This document shows, piece after piece, positions 43,163-52,003 of a stretch of 64,000 nt of DNA. The DNA comes from [Clostridium] symbiosum (GTDB lineage: Bacteria > Bacillota > Clostridia > Lachnospirales > Lachnospiraceae), in assembly GCA_036419695.1 (NCBI GenBank), contig CP143946.1, positions 2,598,001-2,662,000 on the forward strand. Reading direction: 5' to 3'. The position numbers were made by a program, and so were the translations under genes. A model generated the notes under the pieces. That model worked only from the letters and a program-made list of their open reading frames with translations. It was not told the origin of the DNA and searched no databases. Each line of letters starts with the position of its first letter. The stretch's first letter is position 1.

Positions 43163-44444
43163 CAAAGGGAATCAGCAATTCTACGGCGAATCCGTCCTCA
43201 AGGTTACGGCATTGGATATCGCCGCCCATCTGCTCCATCAGAAGACGGGAGATGTAGAGCCCCAGCCCGGAGCCCTCGGCCTTTTCTTGGGCCTGACGGC
43301 TGCCCCGGTAATATTTTTGAAACAGGAAAGGGAGTTCCTCATCGGGGACTCCCTTTCCGAAGTCCCGGAATACGAATACCAGTCCGCTGCCCGTGATAGT
43401 GGACGAGACATGGATGGCCGTATCTGCATATTTGTAGGAATTATGAATGATATTATCAATGACCTGTGAAATACGCAGTGTGTCCATGAAAAGAAGACAG
43501 CCCGGAACCGGATCGAGCCGCACCCGCCCGCAGTAATCGGCGCTCCGTATCATCGGAACCAGAAGTTCACTGCTTTCCTCGGCCGGATTTACCGTCATTT
43601 TACCCAGATCTTCCAGGGATGCCTGGAACAAATTGGTGACCAGGCGGTCAATCTGCCCTGCCTTTTCATAGATGGTTCCGATTTTATCCCTGGTCTTTCC
43701 TTCCGCCTCCGTTGCCAGCAGCAGTTCGCTGACCAGCTTGATGGAGGCCACCGGCGTTTTGATATCGTGGCTCAGGGACGCAATCAGCTCTTTTTTACTT
43801 CTGTCTGCTTCAGCTTCCCGCTGTCTGGCCTCCCTGAGCTGTTCACGCATCAGATCAAAACTCTCCGTAAACGCCCCGAAAATATGGCCGCGATCCATCG
43901 GCAGAGGAAAGTCCAGATTACCGGCCGCTACGTGGCGTGCAAAATCCTTCAGTTCCAGAAAGGGACGGATGACGCTGCGGTTTAAATATAAGAGATAGAG
44001 TCCGGCCGGAACGGCGATCAGTACCAGGAAAAAGAGGGCGGCGGTTATGAGCTGTTTCCTGCTTTTTGACAGGAGATCGCCATAGGAGGTGCGAATCAGA
44101 ACCTTACCAACAACAGTCCCGCCGTTTTCCACAGTAAGGACGGTCTGATGGTTTAAAACGGCATCATGGACCGAGGAGGGCGCTGCGTTGGAAGTTGCAA
44201 AAAGAAGCGTTCCCCGGTTGTCCAGGACCGAGTAATCATAAGAAATCCCATCCGCCTCAGACAATCCGTCGGGAGCTTCAAACTTCCGGGACTCCCAGGC
44301 ATCCGCCGTCCCGCGTACAATACGGTTGACCGCCACCATATCCACCGGTGTTTCGCGGATTTCGGCAGTGAGAGAGTGAAGGACCATACCGCCGAGGAAA
44401 AGATAAAGAATGAGAGTCAGGAGGAGCCACCGTTTGCGGATCAT
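43149..44444 (-). CDS. Sensor histidine kinase of the second ABC module
   Basis: 431 residues. Membrane helix 1 at 6-24, an outer domain of ~110 residues, helix 2 near 132-154, HAMP (about 155-205), HisKA with SLSHDIKTPVASIK (H226) and HATPase with FRDFGKGVP and GSGLGLYI. Its 5' end overlaps the stop of the response regulator gene by 4 bp. It converges on the ABC/serine hydrolase genes and probably senses the same wall-directed stress. Confidence 0.93.
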   Translation of the reverse strand: MIRKRWLLLTLILYLFLGGMVLHSLTAEIRETPVDMVAVNRIVRGTADAWESRKFEAPDGLSEADGISYDYSVLDNRGTLLFATSNAAPSSVHDAVLNHQTVLTVENGGTVVGKVLIRTSYGDLLSKSRKQLITAALFFLVLIAVPAGLYLLYLNRSVIRPFLELKDFARHVAAGNLDFPLPMDRGHIFGAFTESFDLMREQLREARQREAEADRSKKELIASLSHDIKTPVASIKLVSELLLATEAEGKTRDKIGTIYEKAGQIDRLVTNLFQASLEDLGKMTVNPAEESSELLVPMIRSADYCGRVRLDPVPGCLLFMDTLRISQVIDNIIHNSYKYADTAIHVSSTITGSGLVFVFRDFGKGVPDEELPFLFQKYYRGSRQAQEKAEGSGLGLYISRLLMEQMGGDIQCRNLEDGFAVELLIPFAGAS

Positions 44445-45133
44445 ACGCCTTCCTCCGCATCAAAACGGTACCCGGTGCCCCAGACGGTCACAATCCGTTT
44501 CGGATGGTTGGGATCTTCCTCAATCTTTTCCCGCAGATGGCGGATGTGGACTGAAAGAGTTCCCTCCGCGACGTAAGGATCCGGCCAGACCTGGCCGAGC
44601 AGTTCTTCTTTTGGAATGACGCGTCCCGGATTTTGGGCCAGATAAACCAGGAGCTTAAATTCCATCTCCTTCAGACGGATGAGTGTGCCGTCCACAAAGA
44701 CCTTATGTCCCGGTAGATCGATGGTGACACGTCCGCTCGTCAGGGGAAGGCCGTCCGCGGCCGCCGTCTGTGCACAGCGTTTCAGTACTGCCTTTACCTT
44801 TGCGAGAAGAATACTCAGGGTGTAGGGCTTCTGGATATAGTCGTCACCGCCGATATTTAAGGCAGTCAAAATATCGTCGTCACTTGTTCTGGCGCTGATA
44901 AAAAGGATAGGGATGTCCAGATTTTCCCGCAGTTTCTTGCACAGAGCAAAACCAGACTGTTCTCCCAGATTGATGTCCAGAAGCAGGACGGATACCGAAT
45001 TTTCCCTCAAAAAGCCGAGGCATTCCCCGTAGCCGGTCACATAGGCGGAGGAAACCTCAAACAGGTTAAAATATTCACTGGTGGACTGGGCGATGGCCAG
45101 CTCATCATCCACGATAAGACAGTCATAATGCAT
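44441..45133 (-). CDS. OmpR-family response regulator of the second ABC module
   Basis: 230 residues: receiver with D9/D10, phospho-acceptor D53 in LLLDINLGEQ and QKPYTLS switch, then a winged helix ending TVWGTGYRFD. It precedes and overlaps its kinase gene. It probably controls the convergent ATPase-permease-hydrolase set, as in comparable Clostridia loci; no operator could be named. Confidence 0.94.
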   Translation of the reverse strand: MHYDCLIVDDELAIAQSTSEYFNLFEVSSAYVTGYGECLGFLRENSVSVLLLDINLGEQSGFALCKKLRENLDIPILFISARTSDDDILTALNIGGDDYIQKPYTLSILLAKVKAVLKRCAQTAAADGLPLTSGRVTIDLPGHKVFVDGTLIRLKEMEFKLLVYLAQNPGRVIPKEELLGQVWPDPYVAEGTLSVHIRHLREKIEEDPNHPKRIVTVWGTGYRFDAEEGV

Positions 45134-45258
45134 GCAAATTCTCCTTGGAGTGTTCTAGTCCTGTTATTATATCATGGAGAGATATAAAAGGAAAGCGGAT
45201 GGCCGCACCGAGCATTTTATGGTATAATGAACACAGAAAAAAATCAGGAGGTATCCAT

Positions 45259-46638
45259 TTGAAACGAATTATAAACGCCTGTGCGGCCTGCTGCATCGCG
45301 GCATTATCACTTTCCGCCTGCAGTCCGTCATCGGCCCCTGCCCAGAAAACCGAACCGGCCTCTGTAGAAACTTCCGTGACTTCCGCAGAAACAACCGCAG
45401 CTGATACCCATGCGGATATGGTCCTGTCAAAAGAACAGATGTTGTCCGATTATAATAACATGTGGACTGCCATGGGAGAGAGCTATCCTTTCTGGGGAGT
45501 GCTAAGCCGCAGCAACCCCGAAAACCCGCATTACTATGACGATATGATTGAGGATTACAGAAAACAGATTGAGGATATGGATTTAGAAGGCGATGACGCC
45601 ATGTGGAAGTTTATCGATATTATTGCCAACAGTCTTTACGATGTCTGCGGCTCAACAGGTCATGTGGGAATCCTGAATCCCCATTATTTCCGTGACTTCA
45701 GAAGCACCAATGAGAAGTATCTGAGCGAAATGCCGGTTCTGCAGCCCTGGGTCGATTTGGGCCGGAAGCCGGAGGTCAACGCATTCTATGAATATTACGA
45801 TTACCTGCTGACCCTCCTGCCGGATATGCCGCCGGAAACTGAAGAGGGAGCGGAAGAGAATGATGAAGAAAAATCCGCGGACATGGAAGAGTTGACAGAA
45901 TCAAATTTGGCAGAACCGAATTTGATTGCGAAAATACTGTCCGAGGAAAACAGGGTTGCCTACATAAAGGTGGATTCCTTTGGGGACGAGATGATGGAAG
46001 AAGATCTGCCGAAAATCCGGAGTTTTCTGAATGAAGTCAGGGATTACGACCATCTGATTATTGATATCCAAAATAACAGCGGCGGCAATACCGTCTACTG
46101 GGAAGAGGCTTTTGTACGCCCGAATATCACGGCGCCTGCAAAATACCGGACGCTACGTATGATGGAGGATAACGAGCTGACCAGGCAGTTTTACGGTTCA
46201 ACGTATCAGGATTCTTCCATAAGCGTTGAGGATATTAAAAACGACCCTAAACTAAACTGTCTTCCGGAGGAAGATATGGGCGGAATGGCTTTTGCAAAGG
46301 AAATCAGCGACACGATGGAACCGGAATTTGATGAAAAACTGTTTGGAGGCAAAATATGGGTGCTCACGGGGCCCAATGTGTTTTCTTCCTCAGAGGCATT
46401 TGCGGTATTCTGTAAGGAAAGCGGTTTTGCCACACTGGTGGGCCGGACGACGGGCGGCTCGGACAGCGGCGGCCCGGTATGGTATGAACTGCCGGAAAGC
46501 CATCTGCTGGTGACGTTTGATGTGGAATACTGCCTGAATTCCGATGGAAGCTGCAACATGGAGCATGGAACCGTGCCGGATATCGAGACGGACGATGCCC
46601 TGGGAACCGTGATGGAAATGATTGGAGTGCAGCAGTGA
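45259..46638 (+). CDS. S41-family peptidase-like lipoprotein
   Basis: 459 residues from the TTG at 45259, which follows CAGGAGG; the ATG at 45145 has no ribosome site. The lipobox LSAC (C21) predicts a membrane-anchored lipoprotein. The C-terminal half has the S41 (tail-specific protease) core: LIIDIQNNSGGNTVYW, then VFSSSEAFAVF, where the first or second serine is the likely nucleophile, and VGRTTGGSDSGGP. A PDZ domain is not obvious. Substrate unknown. It is a single gene with a strong terminator. Confidence 0.87.
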   Translation: MKRIINACAACCIAALSLSACSPSSAPAQKTEPASVETSVTSAETTAADTHADMVLSKEQMLSDYNNMWTAMGESYPFWGVLSRSNPENPHYYDDMIEDYRKQIEDMDLEGDDAMWKFIDIIANSLYDVCGSTGHVGILNPHYFRDFRSTNEKYLSEMPVLQPWVDLGRKPEVNAFYEYYDYLLTLLPDMPPETEEGAEENDEEKSADMEELTESNLAEPNLIAKILSEENRVAYIKVDSFGDEMMEEDLPKIRSFLNEVRDYDHLIIDIQNNSGGNTVYWEEAFVRPNITAPAKYRTLRMMEDNELTRQFYGSTYQDSSISVEDIKNDPKLNCLPEEDMGGMAFAKEISDTMEPEFDEKLFGGKIWVLTGPNVFSSSEAFAVFCKESGFATLVGRTTGGSDSGGPVWYELPESHLLVTFDVEYCLNSDGSCNMEHGTVPDIETDDALGTVMEMIGVQQ

Positions 46639-46701
46639 GAGCAGTCAGAAAAGGATATCGTTGAAAGCGGCAACGTTCCGTTTATTTAAAATATGAAACA
46701 T

Positions 46702-46750
46702 AAAAATAAGAGGTGGGCAGAGTGTCAAATTCTGCTCACTTCTTATTTTT
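46702..46750. terminator. Bidirectional terminator between S41 gene and integrase
   Basis: AAAAATAAGA pairs with TCTTATTTTT, with an inner GCAGA/TCTGC pair. It lies between convergent genes. Confidence 0.85.
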
Positions 46751-46797
46751 GTTCTTATTTTTGAAGTTTCTTATTTTTGTTCTTATTTTTGAAGTTT
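46742..46797 (+). repeat. Two adjacent 28-bp direct repeats
   Basis: A 28-bp unit starting CTTATTTTTGTTC and ending TGAAGTTT occurs at 46742-46769 and again at 46770-46797 without a gap. The first overlaps the terminator tail, giving several T-runs in a row. Confidence 0.85.
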
Positions 46798-46819
46798 TTT
46801 AACTTTTCGGATTAATGGT

Positions 46820-47875
46820 CTAATTATCCCGCAGCTGTACTTTGTTTCGTGCACTGCGCCGGCGCTCGTCCTCCAGCGCCGCATAATGTTTCTTAGTGGT
46901 ATTTACGTCCGAATGCCCCAGTACATCGGCAACGAGGTAAATATCACCGGTTTCACGATAAAGGCTGGTGCCATACGTGCTCCGGAGCTTGTGGGGCGTA
47001 ATTTTTTTTAAGGGAGTTACGATGCGGGCATATTTTTTGACGAGATTTTCCACACTTCTGACATTCATCCGTTTTCTCTGCAGAGAGAGGAAGAGGGCGG
47101 CTTCATGGCCGGGTTCGGGCGTCACATGTTTCCGCTCGTCAATATAATCTTTTAGGGCATATTCTACTTCGGAACCAAAGTAGATAATTACTTCTTTACC
47201 GCCCTTGCGGTGGATTTTGAGTCCTCCGGTTCCAAAATCAATATCGTCCAGATTCAGGCCGACACATTCCGAAACACGAATCCCGGTTCCCAGAAGAAGA
47301 GTCATAAGGGCCAGATCGCGAAGGCGTGTCTTCACATGGAATTCTCTCTGTTTTTCCGTCAGGTGGTCGCCCTCGTCCACCTGATCCAGGAGTTTTGCAA
47401 CCTCATCGACTTCCAGGCGGATAATTTCCTTCTCGTGCAGCCTGGGAAGTTCTACCAGGGCGGCAGGGTTGTTTTTAATGCGTTCCCTGCGGTAAAAATA
47501 ATTGTAAAAGCTCTTTAATGAGGACATTTTCCGCATAATGCCGCGTTCCGTGTTGATGAGGTCCTCTTTTTTGTCCGTGGAATAGCATTTCAGGAATTCC
47601 ATGTATTCCTCCAGGTCCATCAGTTGAATCTCATCCAGGACAGTGAGAGAGAAGTCCTGCATTTTATAGTCCGCAAAGAGGGGGTTCTGTTTCTTCAAAA
47701 ATTCAAAAAAAGTCTTTAAGTCGTAGGCATAAGCAATTCTTGTGCGGGAAGAGGTGCGCGGCTCAATACCCCGGAAAAAATCGGCGCAGAAGGGCGGAAG
47801 TTCCTTCATCATCTGGCGCAGCCTTTTCGTATTTTCAAGTGTTTCCTGCTCATGGTAAGAGAGTGGCTTTCCCAT
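46820..47875 (-). CDS. XerS-like tyrosine recombinase
   Basis: 351 residues, the length of single-recombinase XerS proteins. Catalytic residues are all visible: R200 in GTGIRVSE, K224 in HRKGGKE, H295 and R298 in HKLR, H321 in LGHSDV and Y331 in KKHY. The N-terminal SAM-like DNA-binding domain covers about 25-130. A chromosome-dimer resolution or housekeeping role fits better than an element integrase, because no mobile element or att site borders it. GGAG lies 10 bases before the ATG. Confidence 0.88.
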   Translation of the reverse strand: MGKPLSYHEQETLENTKRLRQMMKELPPFCADFFRGIEPRTSSRTRIAYAYDLKTFFEFLKKQNPLFADYKMQDFSLTVLDEIQLMDLEEYMEFLKCYSTDKKEDLINTERGIMRKMSSLKSFYNYFYRRERIKNNPAALVELPRLHEKEIIRLEVDEVAKLLDQVDEGDHLTEKQREFHVKTRLRDLALMTLLLGTGIRVSECVGLNLDDIDFGTGGLKIHRKGGKEVIIYFGSEVEYALKDYIDERKHVTPEPGHEAALFLSLQRKRMNVRSVENLVKKYARIVTPLKKITPHKLRSTYGTSLYRETGDIYLVADVLGHSDVNTTKKHYAALEDERRRSARNKVQLRDN

Positions 47876-47910
47876 ATAAAATCAACTCCTTCATAAATAA
47901 AATTAATTCC

Positions 47911-48636
47911 CTACCGGCGTTTTTGAGGCCATCCATCTATATTGCCCTCAGTAATGGCATGGAAAAAACGTTCCTTAACGCCGGGTGCATCCAGATTTAA
48001 CTGTTTTGTTAATTGTTTAACATATTCGCGTTTTGTTTTTCCGTCAACCGGGCAGGGATTTTTGCATACCGGCAGTTGATATCGGTTCTTGAATCCTATG
48101 ACATCGGCCTCATTTACATATATCATCGGCCGGATCACCGTAAGTCCCGTGCGGTCCAGAAATGTTTCCGGGGAAAAGGAATAAAAACGGCCTTCATAAA
48201 TCAGGGATAAAAGCATCGTTTCGATTAAATCGTCGCGGTGATGTGCATAGGCAATCTTGTTGCAGCCGAGACGGATGGCTGCCTCATTGAGAGCGCCTTT
48301 TCTCATTTTGGCGCACAGTGCACAGGGATTGGATTCTTTGCGCGTGTCGAAAAGAATTTTTCCAATTTCCGTAGGCACTACGGTATATTCCACGGATAAT
48401 TCCTCACAGAGCGATTTAACAGGCGATAAATCAAAATCACCGAATCCCAAGTCAACTGTAATTGCACATAAATCAAATTGATTCGGATAAAACTTCTGAA
48501 GACCCTGTAATGCATAAAGCAGAGTCAGGCTGTCCTTGCCGCCGGAGATGCCGACCGCAATTTTGTCACCGGGCTGTATCAGGCCGTAGTCATCAATGGC
48601 CTGGCGGGTGAGACTGAGCAGACGTTGGATTTTCAT
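47911..48636 (-). CDS. ttcA: TtcA-like tRNA 2-thiocytidine synthetase
   Basis: 241 residues from the ATG at 48636 after AAAGGGG. The PP-loop SGGKDS (31-36) activates C32 of tRNA with ATP. The CALC pair (C105, C108) and a later cysteine at C191 or C195 would bind the iron-sulfur cluster. Shorter than E. coli TtcA (311) but normal for Clostridia. It lies 35 bp upstream of the recombinase gene on the minus strand, so the two may be cotranscribed. Confidence 0.92.
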   Translation of the reverse strand: MKIQRLLSLTRQAIDDYGLIQPGDKIAVGISGGKDSLTLLYALQGLQKFYPNQFDLCAITVDLGFGDFDLSPVKSLCEELSVEYTVVPTEIGKILFDTRKESNPCALCAKMRKGALNEAAIRLGCNKIAYAHHRDDLIETMLLSLIYEGRFYSFSPETFLDRTGLTVIRPMIYVNEADVIGFKNRYQLPVCKNPCPVDGKTKREYVKQLTKQLNLDAPGVKERFFHAITEGNIDGWPQKRR

Positions 48637-48713
48637 AGAGTAATTGGCCCCTTTGTACGTTTGATATGGAACTATTCGATAAAGTAGACTTTCACGAATA
48701 GTTGGATATAGGT

Positions 48714-48742
48714 AGTATAACACTACTCTATATAAATTACAA
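48714..48742 (-). promoter_or_regulatory. ttcA promoter
   Basis: On the minus strand: TTGTAA (48742-48737), 17 bases, TATACT (48719-48714). The leader that follows holds an ACTATTCG/CGAATAGT hairpin (48671-48702). Confidence 0.65.
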
Positions 48743-48764
48743 TCAAAGAATTAAATTTACAATC

Positions 48765-48805
48765 AAAAAGCCGGAGGAAATACGATATCAAAATATCCTC
48801 CGGCT
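48765..48805 (-). terminator. Terminator after the hypothetical gene at 48.8-50.1 kb
   Basis: On the minus strand AGCCGGAGGA pairs with TCCTCCGGCT, followed by TTTT. Confidence 0.85.
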
Positions 48806-48846
48806 ATCTCTTTTGCCGCACTTAGCAAAATTTAAAATATATGTTT

Positions 48847-50052
48847 TTAAAATGTCGTTTCCGACGAAATAACGACTTCCGAGGCAGTGAATTCCATTCC
48901 ACCTGACATTCCTGCTCCGGCATCCGTAAAGCCGCCGTCATAGAAACCGGCATTATCTCCCGGGAGTTTTGGTTCATAATCTCTCCGGCTGCGTCTGTCT
49001 CCCAGAATCATGTACTGATCGGAAAGTCCCTCCCGGATGAGGCCGTAGTCGGCACCTTTCCGGGCGGAACGCCGCTTTTTAAGCTCCAGCTTAATCTGTC
49101 TGACCCTTTTCTCCTTCCGGGCCTTCTCTGCATGTTTTTTCCGCACGCCCAAAAGCTCTTCCTGATCCAGCTTTCGAATCTTTTTGCTTCCTCTGGCGAG
49201 CAGCTTCTGCAGGGAGCGCATGGCCCTTCCGGCTTTCACGCGTTCCTTTTCGTCCCCATAAACGGCGGCCAGGCGGAGGTTGTTGATACTCCGGTGGACA
49301 TCGCTCATCACTTTCTTTACCTCTCCTTTGGAACCGGCTCTCGCGAGGCCGGAGAAATGGTTTAGGGAGGAATAAGAGACATACACTCTTTTCCTGTAAT
49401 CATTGTCCGACGGCTTTTGCGGCCCTGATTCCAGACTTCCAGAGGATGACGGCAGTTTTTTCTTTAATGCATCGGCCATCTTCTTTGCTGCGTCGCGTTC
49501 CGTCTGCTCCGGGACATACCAGGAGACTGCTTTCGTTTCACCCAGGTAAACACCCCGTGCCTCCATGCCCTTTCCCTCTGAAGATAAACGTCTCAGGGCT
49601 TCGGTTAGTGCGGTCTTACACGTTTCATAATCTTCCCGGCTTCCCGCCATTCGTTCCAGGAATTCCCGGCTGACAACCAGATACGTGCCCCTTCCCAGTT
49701 CGGCCGCCATCTGTTTGATATCGTGTACTCCGCCCTGCTTCCCGGAAAGAATTGTAATTCCCGGATAATCCTTCGACAATACATCAAACAAATCGGAAAT
49801 CGCGGTTTCAGAGATGGACGGATTCCAGTCTGAGGACAATTCGGCAATGTCCCTGTTCCGTCTCTGGCTCTGTGATGCCGATTTATTTCCCCCGCTGGAC
49901 GCAGTGTTCAGATTCCCCGGGGATTCTATTTTACCGGATGAAATAAACGGACTTCGATTTACCTGTCCGGCCTCCATATGATACAAATCGTGATTTCCTT
50001 TCCCGTAGCCTTTTGCCAAGGCTGCGCTTCTATCCAATCCGCCCACAGCCAC
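48847..50052 (-). CDS. Hypothetical protein with basic helical C-terminal region
   Basis: 401 residues; I do not recognise it with certainty. After a Gly/Ser/Asn-rich N-terminus (1-68) comes a compact domain (about 70-190, SDLFDVLSKDYPGITILSGK; YLVVSREFLERMAG; GVYLGETKAVSWYV). A linker and a highly basic helical stretch follow (about 270-350, KKHAEKARKEKRVRQIKLEL). There is no signal peptide. The middle block resembles small domains seen in other Lachnospiraceae hypothetical proteins. GGAAGGAGG precedes the ATG region. The gene stands alone. Confidence 0.8.
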   Translation of the reverse strand: MAVGGLDRSAALAKGYGKGNHDLYHMEAGQVNRSPFISSGKIESPGNLNTASSGGNKSASQSQRRNRDIAELSSDWNPSISETAISDLFDVLSKDYPGITILSGKQGGVHDIKQMAAELGRGTYLVVSREFLERMAGSREDYETCKTALTEALRRLSSEGKGMEARGVYLGETKAVSWYVPEQTERDAAKKMADALKKKLPSSSGSLESGPQKPSDNDYRKRVYVSYSSLNHFSGLARAGSKGEVKKVMSDVHRSINNLRLAAVYGDEKERVKAGRAMRSLQKLLARGSKKIRKLDQEELLGVRKKHAEKARKEKRVRQIKLELKKRRSARKGADYGLIREGLSDQYMILGDRRSRRDYEPKLPGDNAGFYDGGFTDAGAGMSGGMEFTASEVVISSETTF

Positions 50053-50137
50053 GCCTCCTTCCGGCGGTATTTTCCGCCACTGCGCTTTTTGTTCTTATAG
50101 AAATAGTACCACATGGATATGGACAAATCAATCATTG

Positions 50138-51175
50138 TTACAGCGGGAGGAAACTGAAAATCAGCACGATATCGGATCGGCCGGGTAGCCGGCTGTAAAA
50201 CGCCTCTTTGATCCTGTTTTCCACCAGTGACGCATGTTCAGGGGCGGCATCCGGTATGACAGCCAGAAATTGACAGCAGCTGTATTGGATGTAAATATCA
50301 CTGGAACGGAGGGAGCTTTTGAGGCTGTCCTTCAACTGCCCTGCTAAAAAGTCACGTTCTCTTAATTCGATAAAATAGCCGTACTGATCCGATAAGGATA
50401 TCAGAACCAGCTGGGCGTAGAATCTGGTCCGGGCAAACCTGTTTTTCAGGAACCGGCAGACAGCTAAAAAGTTCAGGTATTCCTGGCTGCCGGCTGCTTC
50501 GGAAATATTTGTTTCCTCCAATTGACGGCAGACATGTTTTAAATCATCAAAGTGCTCTGCTTTTCTAAAGACGGTATCTGCCTCTCTGTCACTGTTTTCC
50601 GGTATGTCATCACAAAAATTAATCGCTTTTCTCCGGCCTCTTTTACCCAAGCGTACGGCAAGAAGTGCACGTCTGCACAGGCTTTTGAATGTATCACCGT
50701 TTTTAGTTACGGCTGCCCCGATTGTAACATCAAGATATTCAAGTCCCGTTTTTTGTGCGGCCTGGTTGATTCTGGCCTGCATTCCTCCCATTTTACCGTA
50801 GAGAAAACCTCTTTTTTCCGTCCCGGAGATAAAGACAGAAAATTTATCCCCATCGATACGTCCGATAATATCTTTCTTGAAGAAATAATACCCCATAATT
50901 TCCGGCAGTTTTCTGAGGAGACTGTCTCCTGCCATATGGCCATATTCCTCATTGATTCGCTGAAAGTCATTTATATCTATGACGAGCATTAAACCGGGGG
51001 TGCCGCCTGCGAGCAGTCTGTCAACCTCCGTTTCCATGGTGTCTCTGCTAAAAAAACCTGTTAATGAATCTCTTTGTCCAGAAAGCGTTTTATTCCCGCC
51101 GCTTTCCTTTGGCGAAGTATTCGTTTTTTCCATTAATCCCACTTCCTGCCCTCTGATGCTGATTTCAAGAATCAT
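50138..51175 (-). CDS. Protein with two degenerate GGDEF-like domains
   Basis: 345 residues. The first GGDEF-like domain (about 35-190: DSLTGFFSRDTMETEVDRLL; LMLVIDINDFQRINEEYGH) has IDGDKF where the catalytic GGDEF should be. The second, weaker one (about 220-345) has YSCCQF at that position. Neither should make c-di-GMP, so it may bind a nucleotide or act as a scaffold. There is no membrane segment. The start is uncertain: the ATG at 51175 is only 2 bases from AGGAGG, and the in-frame ATG at 51133 is an alternative. It lies behind a promoter and leader nearly identical to those of the regulator at 20 kb. Confidence 0.82.
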   Translation of the reverse strand: MILEISIRGQEVGLMEKTNTSPKESGGNKTLSGQRDSLTGFFSRDTMETEVDRLLAGGTPGLMLVIDINDFQRINEEYGHMAGDSLLRKLPEIMGYYFFKKDIIGRIDGDKFSVFISGTEKRGFLYGKMGGMQARINQAAQKTGLEYLDVTIGAAVTKNGDTFKSLCRRALLAVRLGKRGRRKAINFCDDIPENSDREADTVFRKAEHFDDLKHVCRQLEETNISEAAGSQEYLNFLAVCRFLKNRFARTRFYAQLVLISLSDQYGYFIELRERDFLAGQLKDSLKSSLRSSDIYIQYSCCQFLAVIPDAAPEHASLVENRIKEAFYSRLPGRSDIVLIFSFLPL

Positions 51176-51321
51176 AACCTCCTGTCTGCGATTATGAACA
51201 AAATCATTTATTTTCCATGAAACGGAGAAGTGCGAACATGATGTTTACGCGTCCGCATTTCTTACTGCAACCATCTTTACGGGATATAGTCCCAACCCAC
51301 TGGAACCGTTTTTTTCGCCGA

Positions 51322-51404
51322 TTTCTCCCCTCTTTGTAATATGAACGAATTCATTCATATTGCTCTAAACGACAATATGCGAATGGCAGACGCCATTCGC
51401 ATAT
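51322..51404 (-). promoter_or_regulatory. Two-hairpin 5' leader, copy 2
   Basis: On the minus strand: ATATGCGAATGGC pairs with GCCATTCGCATAT (51404-51379), then TGTCGTTT, then hairpin 2 (51360-51339, ending TTCGTTCATAT) and the purine run AAAGAGGGGAGAAA. Sequence, hairpin order and spacing match copy 1 at 19933-20020. Here about 150 nt more follow before the GGDEF gene, including a 9-codon ORF (ATG near 51275 on the minus strand) but no other clear gene. Confidence 0.7.
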
Positions 51405-51416
51405 CACTATATTTTT

Positions 51417-51445
51417 ATTATATTGCTGAAACGATTCACTGTCAA
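51417..51445 (-). promoter_or_regulatory. Consensus sigma-A promoter of the GGDEF-like gene
   Basis: On the minus strand TTGACA (51445-51440), 17 bases, TATAAT (51422-51417), a perfect match. The distance to the first leader hairpin is the same as in copy 1 at 20 kb. Confidence 0.85.
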
Positions 51446-51491
51446 TAGTCTTTCACGTCGTTTTTAAGTATCAGATACTGGAATGTCTCAA

Positions 51492-51902
51492 TCAGGAGCA
51501 CTTGACGGCCAGAATTTTTTGTATGTCATCAAAATGCTCCCTGCAGGTGACGCGGTACTGGATCCAGCCGCCGTCACCACAGGGATATTGATTGTCGATA
51601 TATTCCTGGGTGTATTTCTGTAGCTGTATGTATAACGATTGATACTGATTCCCGGATAAGCGTACCATCACCGTAAATGAATTGTTTTCAGCGAAAATAT
51701 TGCATATCAGTTTTTTCTTCAACCGGTGGGCAATCCCCCAGCCATATTGATTTCCGTAGGGGAAGGTAATCTGCTGTGCCGTAGCATACGTCGCAGTCAG
51801 CCACTCATTCAGCGAAGAAAACAGCCCGGCGGTCTCACCGCAGTAGGCGGTCATCTCGGCCGGCGAAGGCGTCTCCTGTTTGTTCAGCATTCTCTCATAC
51901 AT
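51492..51902 (-). CDS. DUF3788-family protein
   Basis: 136 residues. The pattern NEWLTATYATAQQITFPYGN, YGWGIAHRLKKKLICNIFAE and FTVMVRLSGNQYQSL fits DUF3788, a small soluble family of unknown function common in gut Clostridia. No signal peptide or membrane segment. It lies just upstream of the promoter of the GGDEF-like gene on the same strand. I know of no demonstrated function. Confidence 0.8.
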   Translation of the reverse strand: MYERMLNKQETPSPAEMTAYCGETAGLFSSLNEWLTATYATAQQITFPYGNQYGWGIAHRLKKKLICNIFAENNSFTVMVRLSGNQYQSLYIQLQKYTQEYIDNQYPCGDGGWIQYRVTCREHFDDIQKILAVKCS

Positions 51903-52003
51903 ATCAGGTGTCTCCCGGATTCATATTTTATACTTCTATTGTTTTACACTTCTCTTATTTTACACTGCTTTTATTTGATACTTCCTAAATTGCTATCCCT
52001 ATA

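Noticed and set aside
46820..47875. Integrase of a mobile element
   Set aside because: Flanks are ordinary genes, no att-like direct repeats or cargo are seen, and length and motifs fit XerS-type recombinases.
51176..51410. Known c-di-GMP riboswitch upstream of the GGDEF-like gene
   Set aside because: The conserved core of class I (GEMM) is absent, and the same hairpins occur before a response regulator gene.
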